From Ruegeria sp. ANG-S4 (GTDB taxonomy: Bacteria; Pseudomonadota; Alphaproteobacteria; Rhodobacterales; Rhodobacteraceae): 64,000 nucleotides of DNA. Made by a program: the position numbers and the translations under genes. Below the pieces are notes generated by a model. It was not told the DNA's origin. It ran no database searches and worked only from the letters and a program-made list of their open reading frames with translations. The DNA lies in assembly GCF_000814005.1 (NCBI RefSeq), contig NZ_JWLK01000004.1, positions 390,336 through 454,335 of the forward strand, written 5' to 3'. Of this stretch, positions 10,070 to 19,256 are shown piece after piece. The first letter of the stretch is position 1. Each line of letters starts with the position of its first letter.

Positions 10070-10306
10070 ATGGAAGAATACACTCTTCTTCGACAGTTCG
10101 CGGATAGTTGGATGCTGTTGCTTCTCTTTGTCTTTTTCATTGGCATCGTGATCTGGGTTTTCCGCCCTGGTGCCAGCAAGGAATACAAAGACACAGCCAA
10201 TATTCCCTTCCGGCATACCGATGCGCCTGCACCCACGCGGGACCCCGCCAAATCGTCCCATGGGGGCGACGACAATCCCGCCGAATCCAAGGAGGCGCGG
10301 CAATGA
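10070..10306 (+). CDS. ccoQ: cbb3 oxidase small subunit (CcoQ)
   Basis: 78 residues with one membrane helix ([18 protein letters not shown], about 13-30) and a hydrophilic tail typical of CcoQ, which stabilises the oxidase and in Rhodobacter affects signalling to the Prr system. The ATG at 10070 has GAGGAGGG eight bases upstream; a longer frame back to 9983 overlaps ccoO and is rejected. Its stop overlaps the ccoP start (ATGA), indicating translational coupling. Confidence 0.93.
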   Translation: MEEYTLLRQFADSWMLLLLFVFFIGIVIWVFRPGASKEYKDTANIPFRHTDAPAPTRDPAKSSHGGDDNPAESKEARQ

Positions 10307-11166
10307 GCAAGACACCTGAAAAACAGCCGGGCGATCCAAATACAACGGGCCACAGCTGGGACGGCATCGAAGAATTTGACAACCCAATGCCGCGGTGGTG
10401 GCTCTGGACCTTTTACGCCACGATTTTCTGGGGTGTGATCTATACGATCATGTATCCGGCGTGGCCGCTGGTGCAATCGGCGACAGCCGGTGTGCTGGGC
10501 TGGTCATCGCGGGAACTGGTGCAAGAGGACATGGTTGCCTTTGAGGAGGCCAACGCACCCTGGAACGCCAAACTGGTCGAGACGCCTCTGAACGACATAG
10601 CCAACGATGCGGAACTGCAGCAATACGCCGTTAACTCTGGCAGTGCCGTGTTCCGAACATGGTGCGCGCAGTGCCACGGATCGGGTGCTCAGGGTGCGGC
10701 CGGCTTTCCCAATCTTTTGGATGATGCGTGGCTTTGGGGCGGCACGATGGAGGATATCGAGTACTCGGTCGCCTATGGTATTCGCAACGAGGAAAGCGAT
10801 GATGCGCGTTATTCCGAGATGCCTGCTTTCGGCGAAATCCTGGAACCTGACGAGATCACTCAGGTCGTTCAATATGTAATGTCGCTGACCAATGCGCAGA
10901 CCGATGACGCAGCCGCAAAAGCGGGCCAGGTGGTCTTTGCTGACAATTGCTCGGTCTGCCACGGCGAGGACGGCAAAGGTGATGTCACGCAGGGTGCGCC
11001 CAACCTGACCGACGCGATCTGGCTTTATGGCGGCAGCGAAGAGGCTTTGACCGAAACGGTTGTCTATAGCCGGTTTGGTGTGATGCCGCCTTGGGAAAAC
11101 CGCCTGACCGAAGCGCAAATCCGCGCTGTGACGGCCTATGTTCACCAGTTGGGCGGCGGTCAGTAA
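10303..11166 (+). CDS. ccoP: cbb3 oxidase subunit III, dihaem cytochrome c (CcoP)
   Basis: 287 residues. N-terminal segment with [18 protein letters not shown], the family signature before the membrane helix, then two periplasmic cytochrome c domains with haem motifs CAQCH and CSVCH and distal methionine regions (SEMPAFG, GVMPPW). It is the electron entry point of the oxidase. The true start at 10303 overlaps ccoQ by four bases; GGAGG lies nine bases upstream. Confidence 0.96.
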   Translation: MSKTPEKQPGDPNTTGHSWDGIEEFDNPMPRWWLWTFYATIFWGVIYTIMYPAWPLVQSATAGVLGWSSRELVQEDMVAFEEANAPWNAKLVETPLNDIANDAELQQYAVNSGSAVFRTWCAQCHGSGAQGAAGFPNLLDDAWLWGGTMEDIEYSVAYGIRNEESDDARYSEMPAFGEILEPDEITQVVQYVMSLTNAQTDDAAAKAGQVVFADNCSVCHGEDGKGDVTQGAPNLTDAIWLYGGSEEALTETVVYSRFGVMPPWENRLTEAQIRAVTAYVHQLGGGQ

Positions 11167-11211
11167 CAGTCACGGGAAACCTCCGGGCGGTATACCGCCC
11201 GAAGGCTGCGG

Positions 11212-11262
11212 CACCGGCTGTTCCATCTGTTCGCGCGTTTCCTGAACAGCCGGTGTCGATTT
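11212..11262 (+). terminator. Rho-independent terminator after ccoNOQP
   Basis: Perfect 12-bp inverted repeat CACCGGCTGTTC (11212-11223) / GAACAGCCGGTG (11244-11255), 20-nt loop, followed by tcgatttt. It separates ccoNOQP from ccoGHIS, consistent with two FNR-driven units. An 18-bp palindrome just upstream (11184-11201) has no T tract. Confidence 0.7.
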
Positions 11263-11431
11263 TCAGAAATTAGAACCAAGTCTGGTTTTGGTCCAGAGAT
11301 GTGTGAAGCCTTGCTATTGGCGATCCCGGTGGCAGCAGCTTGCCTGATCGTTGCAGGCCTAAGGTATCCTGCCGCTTTGACCAGGCCAACGCGGCGTCAG
11401 GTGTGACAAAAGGTGTCTGTACGATACGCTT

Positions 11432-11445
11432 TTGACCCAAATCAA
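11432..11445. promoter_or_regulatory. FNR/FnrL box upstream of ccoG
   Basis: TTGACccaaATCAA, centred about 70 bp before the ccoG start. It gives the assembly operon its own oxygen-regulated promoter. The rest of the 342-bp ccoP-ccoG gap holds only the terminator and a palindrome. Confidence 0.85.
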
Positions 11446-11508
11446 AGTCGTTACGTATATGATCTGGAAGAAGTCGCCTGAACAAAAGCCAGATTCCGGA
11501 GCCAACCC

Positions 11509-12936
11509 GTGAGCGATTCCAACCCCGCCCCAAGCCTTTACGCTGCCAGGGAGCCGATATTTCCCAGACGGGTTTCAGGTCCGTTTCGAAACCTGAAATG
11601 GATCATCATGGCTGTCACGTTGGGCATCTACTACATCACGCCCTGGATCAGATGGGACCGCGGCCCAAGCCTGCCCGATCAGGCGGTCCTGCTGGATCTG
11701 GCAAACCGACGTTTTTATTTTTTCTGGATCGAAATCTGGCCGCACGAATTCTATTTTGTCGCCGGCCTGCTGATCATGGCGGGTTTGGGGTTGTTTCTGT
11801 TCACTTCGGCCCTTGGGCGCGTTTGGTGCGGCTATGCCTGCCCGCAGACCGTTTGGACCGATCTTTATATTCTGGTGGAACGTTGGATCGAAGGCGATCG
11901 GAACGCCCGGCTGCGCCTGCACAGACAAAAGAAGCTGGATTTTCGCAAAGCACGGCTGCGCGTGACCAAATGGGCGGTTTGGTTTCTCATAGGTCTGGCC
12001 ACCGGCGGGGCCTGGGTCTTTTACTTTGCGGATGCGCCAACGCTGGCGCGCGATCTGGTTACCGGCAATGCACACCCGGTTGCCTATACAACCATGCTGA
12101 TCCTTACGGGCACGACATTCTTCTTCGGTGGATTTGCGCGCGAACAAATCTGTATCTACGCCTGCCCATGGCCGCGCATTCAGGCTGCAATGATGGATGA
12201 AGATACGCTGGTTGTCGGCTACCGCGAGTGGCGCGGCGAACCGCGGGGCAAGGGCAAACGCACAGCGGACTCTGAGCTGGGCGATTGCATCGATTGCATG
12301 GCCTGCGTCAATGTCTGCCCCGTCGGCATCGACATTCGGGATGGGCAGCAATTGGAGTGTATCACCTGCGCGCTTTGTATTGATGCCTGCGATGACATGA
12401 TGGCCAAGATCGGCAAGCCACGCGGGCTGATCGACTATATGGCGCTGAGCGATGAGACCGGCGAGCGCGAGGGTAAACCCCCAAAAAGTGTGTGGAAGCA
12501 TATCCTGAGACCGCGCACAATTATGTACACTGCATTGTGGTCACTGGTCGGCTTCGCGCTGCTGTTTGCTTTGTTCATCCGCTCGGACATCGACTTGACG
12601 GTGGCCCCGGTACGCAATCCGACATTCGTGACTATGTCAGACGGAACAATCCGAAACACCTATGATGTGCGTCTGCGCAATAAACACGGTGAAGAGCGGC
12701 CCTTCCGTCTGTCTCTTGTCGGTGATCCGGCGATGCAGATCGAAATCGAAGGCGTTGACGGCACTGTTGTAAACGTGGCCGCCGATACGGCACAATTGAC
12801 GCGCGTCTACATTCTCTCTGCGAAGGACACGCGCCCGGCCAGTGCGGATTCGACCTCCGTCAGAATTTGGGTCGAGGATGTCGAAAACGGTGAGCGTGCT
12901 TACAAGGATACGACGTTCAACGGACGAGGGGACTGA
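11509..12936 (+). CDS. ccoG: cbb3 oxidase assembly ferredoxin-like protein (CcoG)
   Basis: 475 residues. Membrane protein of the RdxA/FixG family that reduces copper for delivery to the oxidase. It has several membrane segments, NapH-like cysteine motifs CGYACPQTVW and CIYACPWPR, and two [4Fe-4S] motifs CIDCMACVNVCP and CITCALCIDACD. The C-terminal periplasmic Ig-like part (NTYDVRLRNKHG) is present. GTG start at 11509 with CGGAG nine bases upstream. First gene of ccoGHIS, two bases before ccoH. Confidence 0.94.
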   Translation: MSDSNPAPSLYAAREPIFPRRVSGPFRNLKWIIMAVTLGIYYITPWIRWDRGPSLPDQAVLLDLANRRFYFFWIEIWPHEFYFVAGLLIMAGLGLFLFTSALGRVWCGYACPQTVWTDLYILVERWIEGDRNARLRLHRQKKLDFRKARLRVTKWAVWFLIGLATGGAWVFYFADAPTLARDLVTGNAHPVAYTTMLILTGTTFFFGGFAREQICIYACPWPRIQAAMMDEDTLVVGYREWRGEPRGKGKRTADSELGDCIDCMACVNVCPVGIDIRDGQQLECITCALCIDACDDMMAKIGKPRGLIDYMALSDETGEREGKPPKSVWKHILRPRTIMYTALWSLVGFALLFALFIRSDIDLTVAPVRNPTFVTMSDGTIRNTYDVRLRNKHGEERPFRLSLVGDPAMQIEIEGVDGTVVNVAADTAQLTRVYILSAKDTRPASADSTSVRIWVEDVENGERAYKDTTFNGRGD

Positions 12937-12938
12937 AC

Positions 12939-13397
12939 ATGGCAGAACGGCAATTCACCGGGAAACACGCCTTGGCCATCTTTGTCGCGGCCTTCGGTGT
13001 TATTATCGCGGTCAACCTTTTGCTGGCTTACAAAGCAGTGCAGACCTTTCCGGGGCTTGAGGTCAAAAACTCGTATGTCGCAAGTCAGGAGTTCAATGAA
13101 CGACTGAAAGAACAACAGGCGCTTGGTTGGGACATTCAGGCCGAGCTTTCAGGCGGGCTGTTGATCCTGCATATCACCGATCAAACCGGCGCCCCGGTTC
13201 AGGTTTCCGAGTTGCAGGCCGTCGTCGGGCGGGCAACCCATGTGAAAGAGGATTTCTCGCCTGATTTTACCTTTGACGGGATCGCGTATGCGGCCCCGGC
13301 TTCGCTGGGGGAAGGGAACTGGAACATACGCTTGTTGGCGAAAGACATGGATGGGTCAGAATTCGCGCAGCGCATCCCGCTTTACGTAAAAGGTTGA
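12939..13397 (+). CDS. ccoH: cbb3 oxidase assembly protein CcoH (FixH)
   Basis: 152 residues with one N-terminal membrane helix (ALAIFVAAFGVIIAVNLLLAY truncated to about 11-31) followed by NSYVASQEFN, a FixH signature, and a periplasmic beta domain. It is needed for stable cbb3 assembly together with CcoI. It starts two bases after ccoG and ends four bases before ccoI. Confidence 0.92.
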   Translation: MAERQFTGKHALAIFVAAFGVIIAVNLLLAYKAVQTFPGLEVKNSYVASQEFNERLKEQQALGWDIQAELSGGLLILHITDQTGAPVQVSELQAVVGRATHVKEDFSPDFTFDGIAYAAPASLGEGNWNIRLLAKDMDGSEFAQRIPLYVKG

Positions 13398-13401
13398 TGG
13401 G

Positions 13402-15576
13402 GTGACGGCAGAGATTACCAATACCGCCGCTTGTCCCGGCTGTATCGCATCTCCGGCAGAGCCAATGCGACCAGCCCCCAAGGATGCGCAAATTGCGTTG
13501 TCCTTGCCCGGCATCCATTGCTCGGCCTGCATCTCGACCGTCGAGCGAGAATTGAACGCCTATCCCGGCGTCTTTGATGCACGGGTGAACCTGACGCTCA
13601 AACGCGCCATGATCAAAGCGGCCCCGGACATACGGGCCGCAGACCTGATCCCGGTGCTGGAGGGTGCGGGTTATGAGGCGCACGAGTTGGACCCCGGTGC
13701 GCTGTCGGCCACACAGTCGGACAAGGCGGGCCGCGACCTGCTGATGCGGTTGGCAGTCGCAGGTTTTGCATCAATGAACGTCATGTTGTTGTCGGTTTCG
13801 GTCTGGTCGGGCGCCACGGACGCGACGCGTGACATGTTCCACTGGATCTCGGCCGCGATCGCACTGCCAGCCATCGCCTTTTCTGCGCAGCCGTTCTTTG
13901 CAAATGCCTGGAGTGCGCTGCGCGTGCGTCGGCTGAACATGGATGTGCCCATCGTTCTGGCAATACTGCTGGCGCTGGTCACGTCGCTCTGGGAAACCGC
14001 GCTCAGCGGCGAGCATGCCTATTTTGACGCTGCATTGACGCTGACTTTCTTCCTGCTGGCCGGGCGTTATCTGGATTACCGCACACGCGCGGTTGCACGC
14101 TCTGCTGCCGAAGAACTGACTGCGCTTGAGGTTCCCCGCGCGGTTCGGCTCGGCAACGCAGGCGAAGAAGAGGTCGCCGTTTCCGAACTCAGCGTTGGCG
14201 ATTTGATCCTGGTTCGACCCGGCGGGCGCATGCCGGTGGACGGACAGATTGTCTCGGGTCAATCCGAACTGGATCGTTCGCTGTTGACCGGGGAAACCCT
14301 GCCAGTTTTTGCGCCTGAGGGTCTGAACGTCAGCGCTGGTGAAGTGAACCTGACCGGTCCTTTGACCATTCGCGCAACCGCGGTGGGTGAAGACACCTCG
14401 CTGCACCGCATGGCCGATCTGGTCGCGATCGCCGAATCCGGGCGTTCCCGCTATACCTCGCTGGCTGACAAGGCCGCCAAGCTTTATGCGCCGGGCGTTC
14501 ATATTCTGGCCGCTCTCAGCTTTGTGGGCTGGTACATCTATTCCGGCGATATCCGCACGGCCCTGAACATCGCGGCAGCGGTTCTGATTATCACTTGCCC
14601 CTGTGCACTGGGTTTGGCTGTTCCCGCGGTGACGACTGCGGCCTCGGGGCGATTGTTCAGAAACGGGATGTTGATCAAAGACGCCACGGCGCTGGAGCGG
14701 CTGGCAGAAATCGACATGGTCGTCTTTGACAAGACCGGCACTTTGACGTCGGGCACGCCAGAGCTGACCAATCTGGCAGATCACGCCCACGCCGATCTTG
14801 AGATTGCGCTTGCGCTGGCCGCAGCGTCCTCTCATCCATTGTCAGTGGCATTGACCAAGTCGGCAACTGGTGCAGGGATCAAAGCCGCCGACGTCAGGAA
14901 CGTGACCGAGGTACCGGGATACGGCACCGAAGGCGAATATCACGGTCAGCGTGTTCGGTTGGGTCGCGCAGCGTGGACCGGCGGCGATGAACGCAGCCAG
15001 ACCTCTGCATGGTTGTCGGTCGGTGATCAAGCGCCTGTGGCGTTCCTCTTTTCCGACAGTCTGAGACCCGGCGCCGCCAAGGCCGTTCAGGCCTTTCGTG
15101 ATGCGGGTAAAGATGTTGTGTTGATCTCGGGCGATACCGAGGGCGCCGTTGAGGATCTTGCCGGAAGGCTGGGAATCCAGTCCTGGATGGCGCAAGCGCT
15201 GCCGCAGGACAAAGCGGCCCGCGTAACCGAATTGAGCAATCAGGGTCGCAAAGTTCTGATGGTTGGCGATGGTCTGAATGACACGGCGGCATTGGCCGCT
15301 GCACATGTGTCCATCTCTCCGGCCTCGGCGCTGGATGCGGCGCGGGTTGCCTCGGACATCGTTTTGCTGGGCAATGATCTGTCGCCGATTGCGGATGCGT
15401 GCGATACTGCGGTGAAGGCGACTCGGCGTATTCGCGAGAATTTTCGCATTGCGACGGTGTACAACGTGATCGCCGTGCCGTTGGCCGTGGCGGGGCTTGC
15501 CACCCCGTTGATTGCCGCGCTCGCCATGTCGACGTCGTCGATCACCGTGTCTTTGAATGCGCTGCGATTGAGGTAA
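13402..15576 (+). CDS. ccoI: Copper-exporting P1B-type ATPase for cbb3 assembly (CcoI)
   Basis: 724 residues, GTG start. An N-terminal heavy-metal-associated domain contains GIHCSACIS (CxxC), preceded by a further CPGC near residue 11. P-type ATPase motifs: TGE in LLTGETLP, the membrane metal-binding CPC in ITCPCALGLAVP, phosphorylation site DKTGTLTSG, HP in SSHPLSVAL, and GDGLNDTAALAAA. It moves Cu(I) to the periplasm for insertion into CcoN. Four bases after ccoH, within ccoGHIS. Confidence 0.95.
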   Translation: MTAEITNTAACPGCIASPAEPMRPAPKDAQIALSLPGIHCSACISTVERELNAYPGVFDARVNLTLKRAMIKAAPDIRAADLIPVLEGAGYEAHELDPGALSATQSDKAGRDLLMRLAVAGFASMNVMLLSVSVWSGATDATRDMFHWISAAIALPAIAFSAQPFFANAWSALRVRRLNMDVPIVLAILLALVTSLWETALSGEHAYFDAALTLTFFLLAGRYLDYRTRAVARSAAEELTALEVPRAVRLGNAGEEEVAVSELSVGDLILVRPGGRMPVDGQIVSGQSELDRSLLTGETLPVFAPEGLNVSAGEVNLTGPLTIRATAVGEDTSLHRMADLVAIAESGRSRYTSLADKAAKLYAPGVHILAALSFVGWYIYSGDIRTALNIAAAVLIITCPCALGLAVPAVTTAASGRLFRNGMLIKDATALERLAEIDMVVFDKTGTLTSGTPELTNLADHAHADLEIALALAAASSHPLSVALTKSATGAGIKAADVRNVTEVPGYGTEGEYHGQRVRLGRAAWTGGDERSQTSAWLSVGDQAPVAFLFSDSLRPGAAKAVQAFRDAGKDVVLISGDTEGAVEDLAGRLGIQSWMAQALPQDKAARVTELSNQGRKVLMVGDGLNDTAALAAAHVSISPASALDAARVASDIVLLGNDLSPIADACDTAVKATRRIRENFRIATVYNVIAVPLAVAGLATPLIAALAMSTSSITVSLNALRLR

Positions 15577-15581
15577 CACAG

Positions 15582-15740
15582 ATGGAAGTTCTGGCTTATC
15601 TTATCCCGATTTCCCTGTTTCTGGGCGGGGTTGGGCTTGTTGCCTTCGTATACACTGTCCGATCCAATCAGTACGAAGACCCCGAAGGCGATGCGCGTCG
15701 GATTCTGAGCGACGAGTGGGACGACCGCCCCAAACCCTGA
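15582..15740 (+). CDS. ccoS: cbb3 oxidase maturation protein CcoS
   Basis: 52 residues: one membrane helix (about 4-25, ending AFVYTVRSNQYEDP) followed by the conserved CcoS tail EDPEGDARRIL. Required for cofactor insertion into the oxidase. The ATG at 15582 lies five bases after the ccoI stop; a longer frame to 15399 overlaps ccoI and is not used. Last gene of ccoGHIS. Confidence 0.92.
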   Translation: MEVLAYLIPISLFLGGVGLVAFVYTVRSNQYEDPEGDARRILSDEWDDRPKP

Positions 15741-15808
15741 GAGCCCTTGAAATTGCCGCATTGCCCGGTTATGTGCGATCCATCCGCTAGCAGAGAGACA
15801 AAAGCCAA

Positions 15809-16006
15809 ATGGCCACCACAAACCCGATCCAGTTTATTCAGCAAGTCCGTGCCGAAGTTGCCAAGGTTGTTTGGCCGACCCGACGCGAAGTGCTGCTGAC
15901 AACGGTTATGGTGTTCATCATGGCGGCTTTGACCGCTGTGTTCTTTGCGCTGGTCGATCTGGGTATTCGCGGCGGTCTGCAACTGGTCCTCGGCGCCTTC
16001 AGTTAA
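15809..16006 (+). CDS. secE: Preprotein translocase subunit SecE
   Basis: 65 residues with the short alphaproteobacterial SecE architecture: amphipathic region with EVAKVVWPTRREVLLTT, then one membrane helix (about 30-55). Part of the SecYEG channel. It lies 200 bp upstream of nusG, the usual pairing. No tRNA-Trp gene precedes it, unlike in many bacteria. Confidence 0.95.
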   Translation: MATTNPIQFIQQVRAEVAKVVWPTRREVLLTTVMVFIMAALTAVFFALVDLGIRGGLQLVLGAFS

Positions 16007-16206
16007 CGCAGCTTTGGCAGGCTGAAACACGGCTGCCCCCTTGCACAGCGCGTCGTGTCAGAGTAGGTGACGCGGAACTATTCGGAATGGGCGTACGGCG
16101 ATTCGGGCTGTGCGCCGCTTTTTATTCCGGGTGACGTGACAGAATTTCAATAACGGTGCGTCCGGCGATCCGGATGCAGCCGAAGGCAAACAAGGACGAC
16201 AGGTTC

Positions 16207-16740
16207 ATGGCGAAACGGTGGTACTCGGTCAGCGTTCTTTCGAATTTCGAAAAGAAGATCGCAGAGCAGATCCGCACGTCGGTGGCCGAACAGGGCCTTG
16301 AGGACGATATCGACGAGGTTCTGGTGCCCACCGAAGAGGTGATCGAAGTGCGCCGGGGCAAGAAGGTTACGACCGAACGCCGTTTCATGCCGGGTTACGT
16401 ACTGGTGCATATGGAAATGTCCGATCAGGGTTATCACCTTGTGAACTCGATCAACCGCGTCACCGGTTTTCTGGGCCCGCAAGGTCGCCCGATGCCGATG
16501 CGCGACGCCGAGGTGAACCAGATCCTCAACCGCGTTCAGGAAGGTGAAGAAGCGCCCAAGCTGATGATCACCTTCGAGGTCGGCGAGAAGGTCAAGGTCA
16601 ACGACGGTCCGTTCGAAGATTTCGACGGCATGGTCGAAGGTGTGGACGACGAGGCGCAGAAGCTGAAGGTCTCGGTTTCGATTTTTGGTCGCGAAACACC
16701 GGTGGAGCTGGACTTTACGCAGGTGACCAAGCAGGGCTAA
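16207..16740 (+). CDS. nusG: Transcription termination/antitermination factor NusG
   Basis: 177 residues: NGN domain ([38 protein letters not shown]) and C-terminal KOW domain ([19 protein letters not shown]). It binds RNA polymerase and couples transcription with Rho or with the ribosome. The start at 16207 (MAKRWYS) is chosen by homology; the frame is open to 16156 but that part is not NusG-like. Confidence 0.96.
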   Translation: MAKRWYSVSVLSNFEKKIAEQIRTSVAEQGLEDDIDEVLVPTEEVIEVRRGKKVTTERRFMPGYVLVHMEMSDQGYHLVNSINRVTGFLGPQGRPMPMRDAEVNQILNRVQEGEEAPKLMITFEVGEKVKVNDGPFEDFDGMVEGVDDEAQKLKVSVSIFGRETPVELDFTQVTKQG

Positions 16741-16762
16741 TGAGAGCCTTGTACGGACTTTG

Positions 16763-16800
16763 ACGCCGCGTTGCATTTAGCAGCGCGGCGTTTTTGTTTT
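16763..16800 (+). terminator. Rho-independent terminator after nusG
   Basis: Stem ACGCCGCG (16763-16770) / CGCGGCGT (16784-16791), extendable inward, followed by TTTTTGTTTT. It ends the secE-nusG transcript, so rplK needs its own promoter. Confidence 0.9.
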
Positions 16801-16836
16801 TGGCGTCTTGCTTGGGGAGAATTCGCAGCTCGAACA

Positions 16837-17802
16837 TCAGTGCTCAACTGATGGTCTCTTTCTCGCAGCCTCAAACATATCGTCGATCACTGCCAGTAAT
16901 TTCGGAACCTCTTCGAAGGCTTCCATAGAGAGGGGGCATCGATACCGAGAGCCGCCCGGATTACAAGATTCCACTCTCGGTATTGTCATCCGATTGAGAG
17001 CGATATGCGGCTGCGTACCACCAGTCGCTTCCTTCAATGAAACTGAAGAAAATGTGCACAATGAATCGCATACAGCCAAAATATGCCTTTCATTGATCAG
17101 TGGTTGTTTTGACAACAGCCGCAAGTCTCTTCCGCCTTTCTCATTTGGCTCGCCAGAATAAAGAAGCCAAAAGTCGTTGTTGAAAGACCGTTGGTCAGCG
17201 CGGATGACCGCTTGGATTGAGGGTGTTTCCTCGACCTCAAAATCGATCCAGTGGCCGATTTGGTTGTGACCACTAGGGCGATCATGGGAATTGAAGTTTG
17301 TTACGGTTGGAAGCATTTTAGTGCCTCTACTATCGCGAAGTATCTCTGGAACGCCTTCGGCGAGCCCATAGAATGATAAGAGGTAGTGACAGCAAGCAGA
17401 GACTTTGAAACTACCGCTGTCTGAAAAGGAGCGTCTGGTTTTGTTCTCTTCGTTCAGTTCGACATACCTGCCGGGCAAAAGGCCACCAGTGAAACCGGGT
17501 GGTTTTTCGGTCATCGAGCGTGTTGTTGGAAAGTAGTACAGGTTGGGTCCAAACTTGTGAGTAATGTAACCGACAGGAAATTGATCGCAGTCTTTGATGG
17601 CGCATAACTCTTGCCATTCATGTCGGAGTTTCTGAACTCTCTGTTCTTTCGCAGCCTCCTCCTCTTCTGATCTCGCTTTAAGGCCAAAATGTATGCTTGC
17701 CCCAAGCAGGACAAGCCACAGCAATAAAAGCCCGCCTATGAGTTTCAGAATGCGCTGCGTAATGTTCATTTGGATGTTGTTTTTAATTCGACTTTCACAC
17801 AC
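16837..17802 (-). CDS. Hypothetical protein with N-terminal membrane anchor
   Basis: 321 residues from the GTG at 17802, or 310 from the ATG at 17769, which begins just before the membrane helix (about 20-40 of the longer form). A short charged stretch (SEEEEAAKEQ) follows, then a mixed globular domain with several cysteines (CAIKDC, ACC, CDSLC). I recognise no family. It lies opposite to, and between, nusG and rplK, where related genomes normally have only ribosomal genes. Its base composition looks lower in GC than its neighbours, which suggests acquisition. Confidence 0.6.
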   Translation of the reverse strand: MCESRIKNNIQMNITQRILKLIGGLLLLWLVLLGASIHFGLKARSEEEEAAKEQRVQKLRHEWQELCAIKDCDQFPVGYITHKFGPNLYYFPTTRSMTEKPPGFTGGLLPGRYVELNEENKTRRSFSDSGSFKVSACCHYLLSFYGLAEGVPEILRDSRGTKMLPTVTNFNSHDRPSGHNQIGHWIDFEVEETPSIQAVIRADQRSFNNDFWLLYSGEPNEKGGRDLRLLSKQPLINERHILAVCDSLCTFSSVSLKEATGGTQPHIALNRMTIPRVESCNPGGSRYRCPLSMEAFEEVPKLLAVIDDMFEAARKRPSVEH

Positions 17803-17833
17803 TGTAATTCCAGCACGCTGCGATGCAATGCCC

Positions 17834-17860
17834 TTGCCAACCCCGCCATTCCCCTATAAA
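17834..17860 (+). promoter_or_regulatory. Candidate promoter for rplKA
   Basis: TTGCCA (17834-17839) and TATAAA (17855-17860) with a short 15-bp spacer, about 125 bp before rplK. A promoter is needed here because a terminator and an opposite-strand gene separate rplK from nusG. Confidence 0.4.
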
Positions 17861-17946
17861 TGCCGCCTCTATCGTCTTCGGGCGAGAATCTCTTGTGGGA
17901 GGTTGCTGGGATCGCGATCCCGGACCGGACCACGCAACATAGTCTG

Positions 17947-17964
17947 GGTGAAACGCGTTTCACC
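17947..17964 (+). promoter_or_regulatory. Perfect palindrome in the rplK leader
   Basis: GGTGAAACGCGTTTCACC is an 18-bp perfect palindrome ending about eight bases before the rplK ribosome-binding site (GAAAGGA). It could form a leader hairpin. L1 protein represses the L11-L1 operon by binding such leader structures in other bacteria; that link here is inference. Confidence 0.4.
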
Positions 17965-17984
17965 TTAGTTGAAAGGAAAACCAA

Positions 17985-18434
17985 ATGGCCAAGAAGCTTG
18001 CTGGTACAATGAAACTGCAGGTTCCTGCAGGTCAGGCGAACCCGTCGCCGCCAGTTGGTCCGGCGCTGGGTCAGCGCGGCATCAACATCATGGAATTCTG
18101 CAAGGCGTTCAACGCCAAGACCGCAGACATGGAGCCCGGCGCTCCGTGCCCGACCGTGATCACCTACTATCAGGACAAGTCCTTCACCATGGACATCAAG
18201 ACGCCGCCCGCGTCTTACTACCTGAAAAAAGCGGCTGGTCTGAAGCCGGTCGGAAAGCGGAACCGCCCCCGTGGCGCGGAAAACCCCGGTCGTGAGACCG
18301 TGGCCACCGTGACCTCGAAGCAGGTTCGCGAAATCGCCGAAGCCAAAATGAAAGATCTGAACGCCAACGACGTCGAAGGCGCAATGCAGATCATCCTGGG
18401 CTCGGCCCGCTCTATGGGCATCGAGGTGAAGTAA
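17985..18434 (+). CDS. rplK: 50S ribosomal protein L11
   Basis: 149 residues with the L11 N-terminal signature [26 protein letters not shown] and C-terminal rRNA-binding domain (ESKQ-like region [20 protein letters not shown]). The proline-rich PPVGPALG linker region binds the GTPase-associated centre of 23S rRNA. GAAAGGA precedes the ATG. It lies one base before rplA. Confidence 0.97.
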   Translation: MAKKLAGTMKLQVPAGQANPSPPVGPALGQRGINIMEFCKAFNAKTADMEPGAPCPTVITYYQDKSFTMDIKTPPASYYLKKAAGLKPVGKRNRPRGAENPGRETVATVTSKQVREIAEAKMKDLNANDVEGAMQIILGSARSMGIEVK

Positions 18435-18435
18435 G

Positions 18436-19134
18436 ATGGCAAAACTTGGTAAACGTACCCGCGCTGCGCGCGAAGCTATCGCTGGCAAGGAAAACCTGTC
18501 GGTCGAAGAAGCCGTTGCTCTGGTTAAATCCAACGCAACTTCGAAATTCGACGAAACCATCGAAATCGCACTGAACCTGGGGGTTGACACGCGTCACGCG
18601 GACCAGATGGTGCGTGGTGTTATCGGTCTGCCGAACGGCACCGGTAAAGCGATGCGCGTTGCTGTTTTTGCGCGCGGCCCCAAGGCTGACGAAGCAAAAG
18701 AAGCAGGCGCAGATATCGTTGGCGCAGAGGACCTGATGGAAACCATTCAGGGCGGCACCATCGAATTCGACCGCTGCATTGCCACCCCGGACATGATGCC
18801 GATTGTTGGCCGTCTGGGTAAAGTTCTGGGCCCCCGCAACCTGATGCCGAACCCCAAGGTCGGTACCGTGACCATGGACGTGAAAGCGGCCGTGGAAGCA
18901 GCCAAGGGTGGCGAAGTTCAGTTCAAGGCGGAAAAAGGCGGCGTTGTGCACGCCGGTGTTGGCAAAGCCTCGTTCGACGAAGCCAAACTGGTCGAAAACG
19001 TCCGTGCCTTCATCTCGGCGGTGGCCAAGGCCAAACCGTCGGGCGCCAAAGGCACCTACATGAAGAAAATCGCGTTGAGCTCGACCATGGGCCCTGGCGT
19101 AACGCTGGATGTCGCGGCTGCGGCCGGCGAGTAA
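18436..19134 (+). CDS. rplA: 50S ribosomal protein L1
   Basis: 232 residues with L1 hallmarks: [51 protein letters not shown] and GTVTMD. It forms the L1 stalk and is the usual autoregulator of the L11-L1 operon. It begins one base after the rplK stop, so translation is coupled. Confidence 0.97.
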   Translation: MAKLGKRTRAAREAIAGKENLSVEEAVALVKSNATSKFDETIEIALNLGVDTRHADQMVRGVIGLPNGTGKAMRVAVFARGPKADEAKEAGADIVGAEDLMETIQGGTIEFDRCIATPDMMPIVGRLGKVLGPRNLMPNPKVGTVTMDVKAAVEAAKGGEVQFKAEKGGVVHAGVGKASFDEAKLVENVRAFISAVAKAKPSGAKGTYMKKIALSSTMGPGVTLDVAAAAGE

Positions 19135-19161
19135 GCCGAGGCGCTAAGCTTTAAAGATTTG

Positions 19162-19195
19162 ATCCCGGGTGGTGTGAACTACCCGGGATTTTTTG
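19162..19195 (+). terminator. Rho-independent terminator after rplA
   Basis: ATCCCGGGT (19162-19170) / ACCCGGGAT (19181-19189) stem with a 10-nt loop, then TTTTTT. It ends the rplKA transcript and separates it from rplJL-rpoBC. Confidence 0.92.
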
Positions 19196-19256
19196 TTCTC
19201 TGGTTGGATGTCGGCTGGGAGCGCATAGTGACGGATCCTGCGCGGTGCACGAATGG

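Noticed and set aside
11184..11201. 18-bp perfect palindrome after ccoP as a terminator
   Set aside because: No T tract follows; the 12-bp stem at 11212-11255 with a tail is the better terminator.
15741..15808. Search for tRNA-Trp before secE
   Set aside because: No cloverleaf sequence is present in the ccoS-secE gap.
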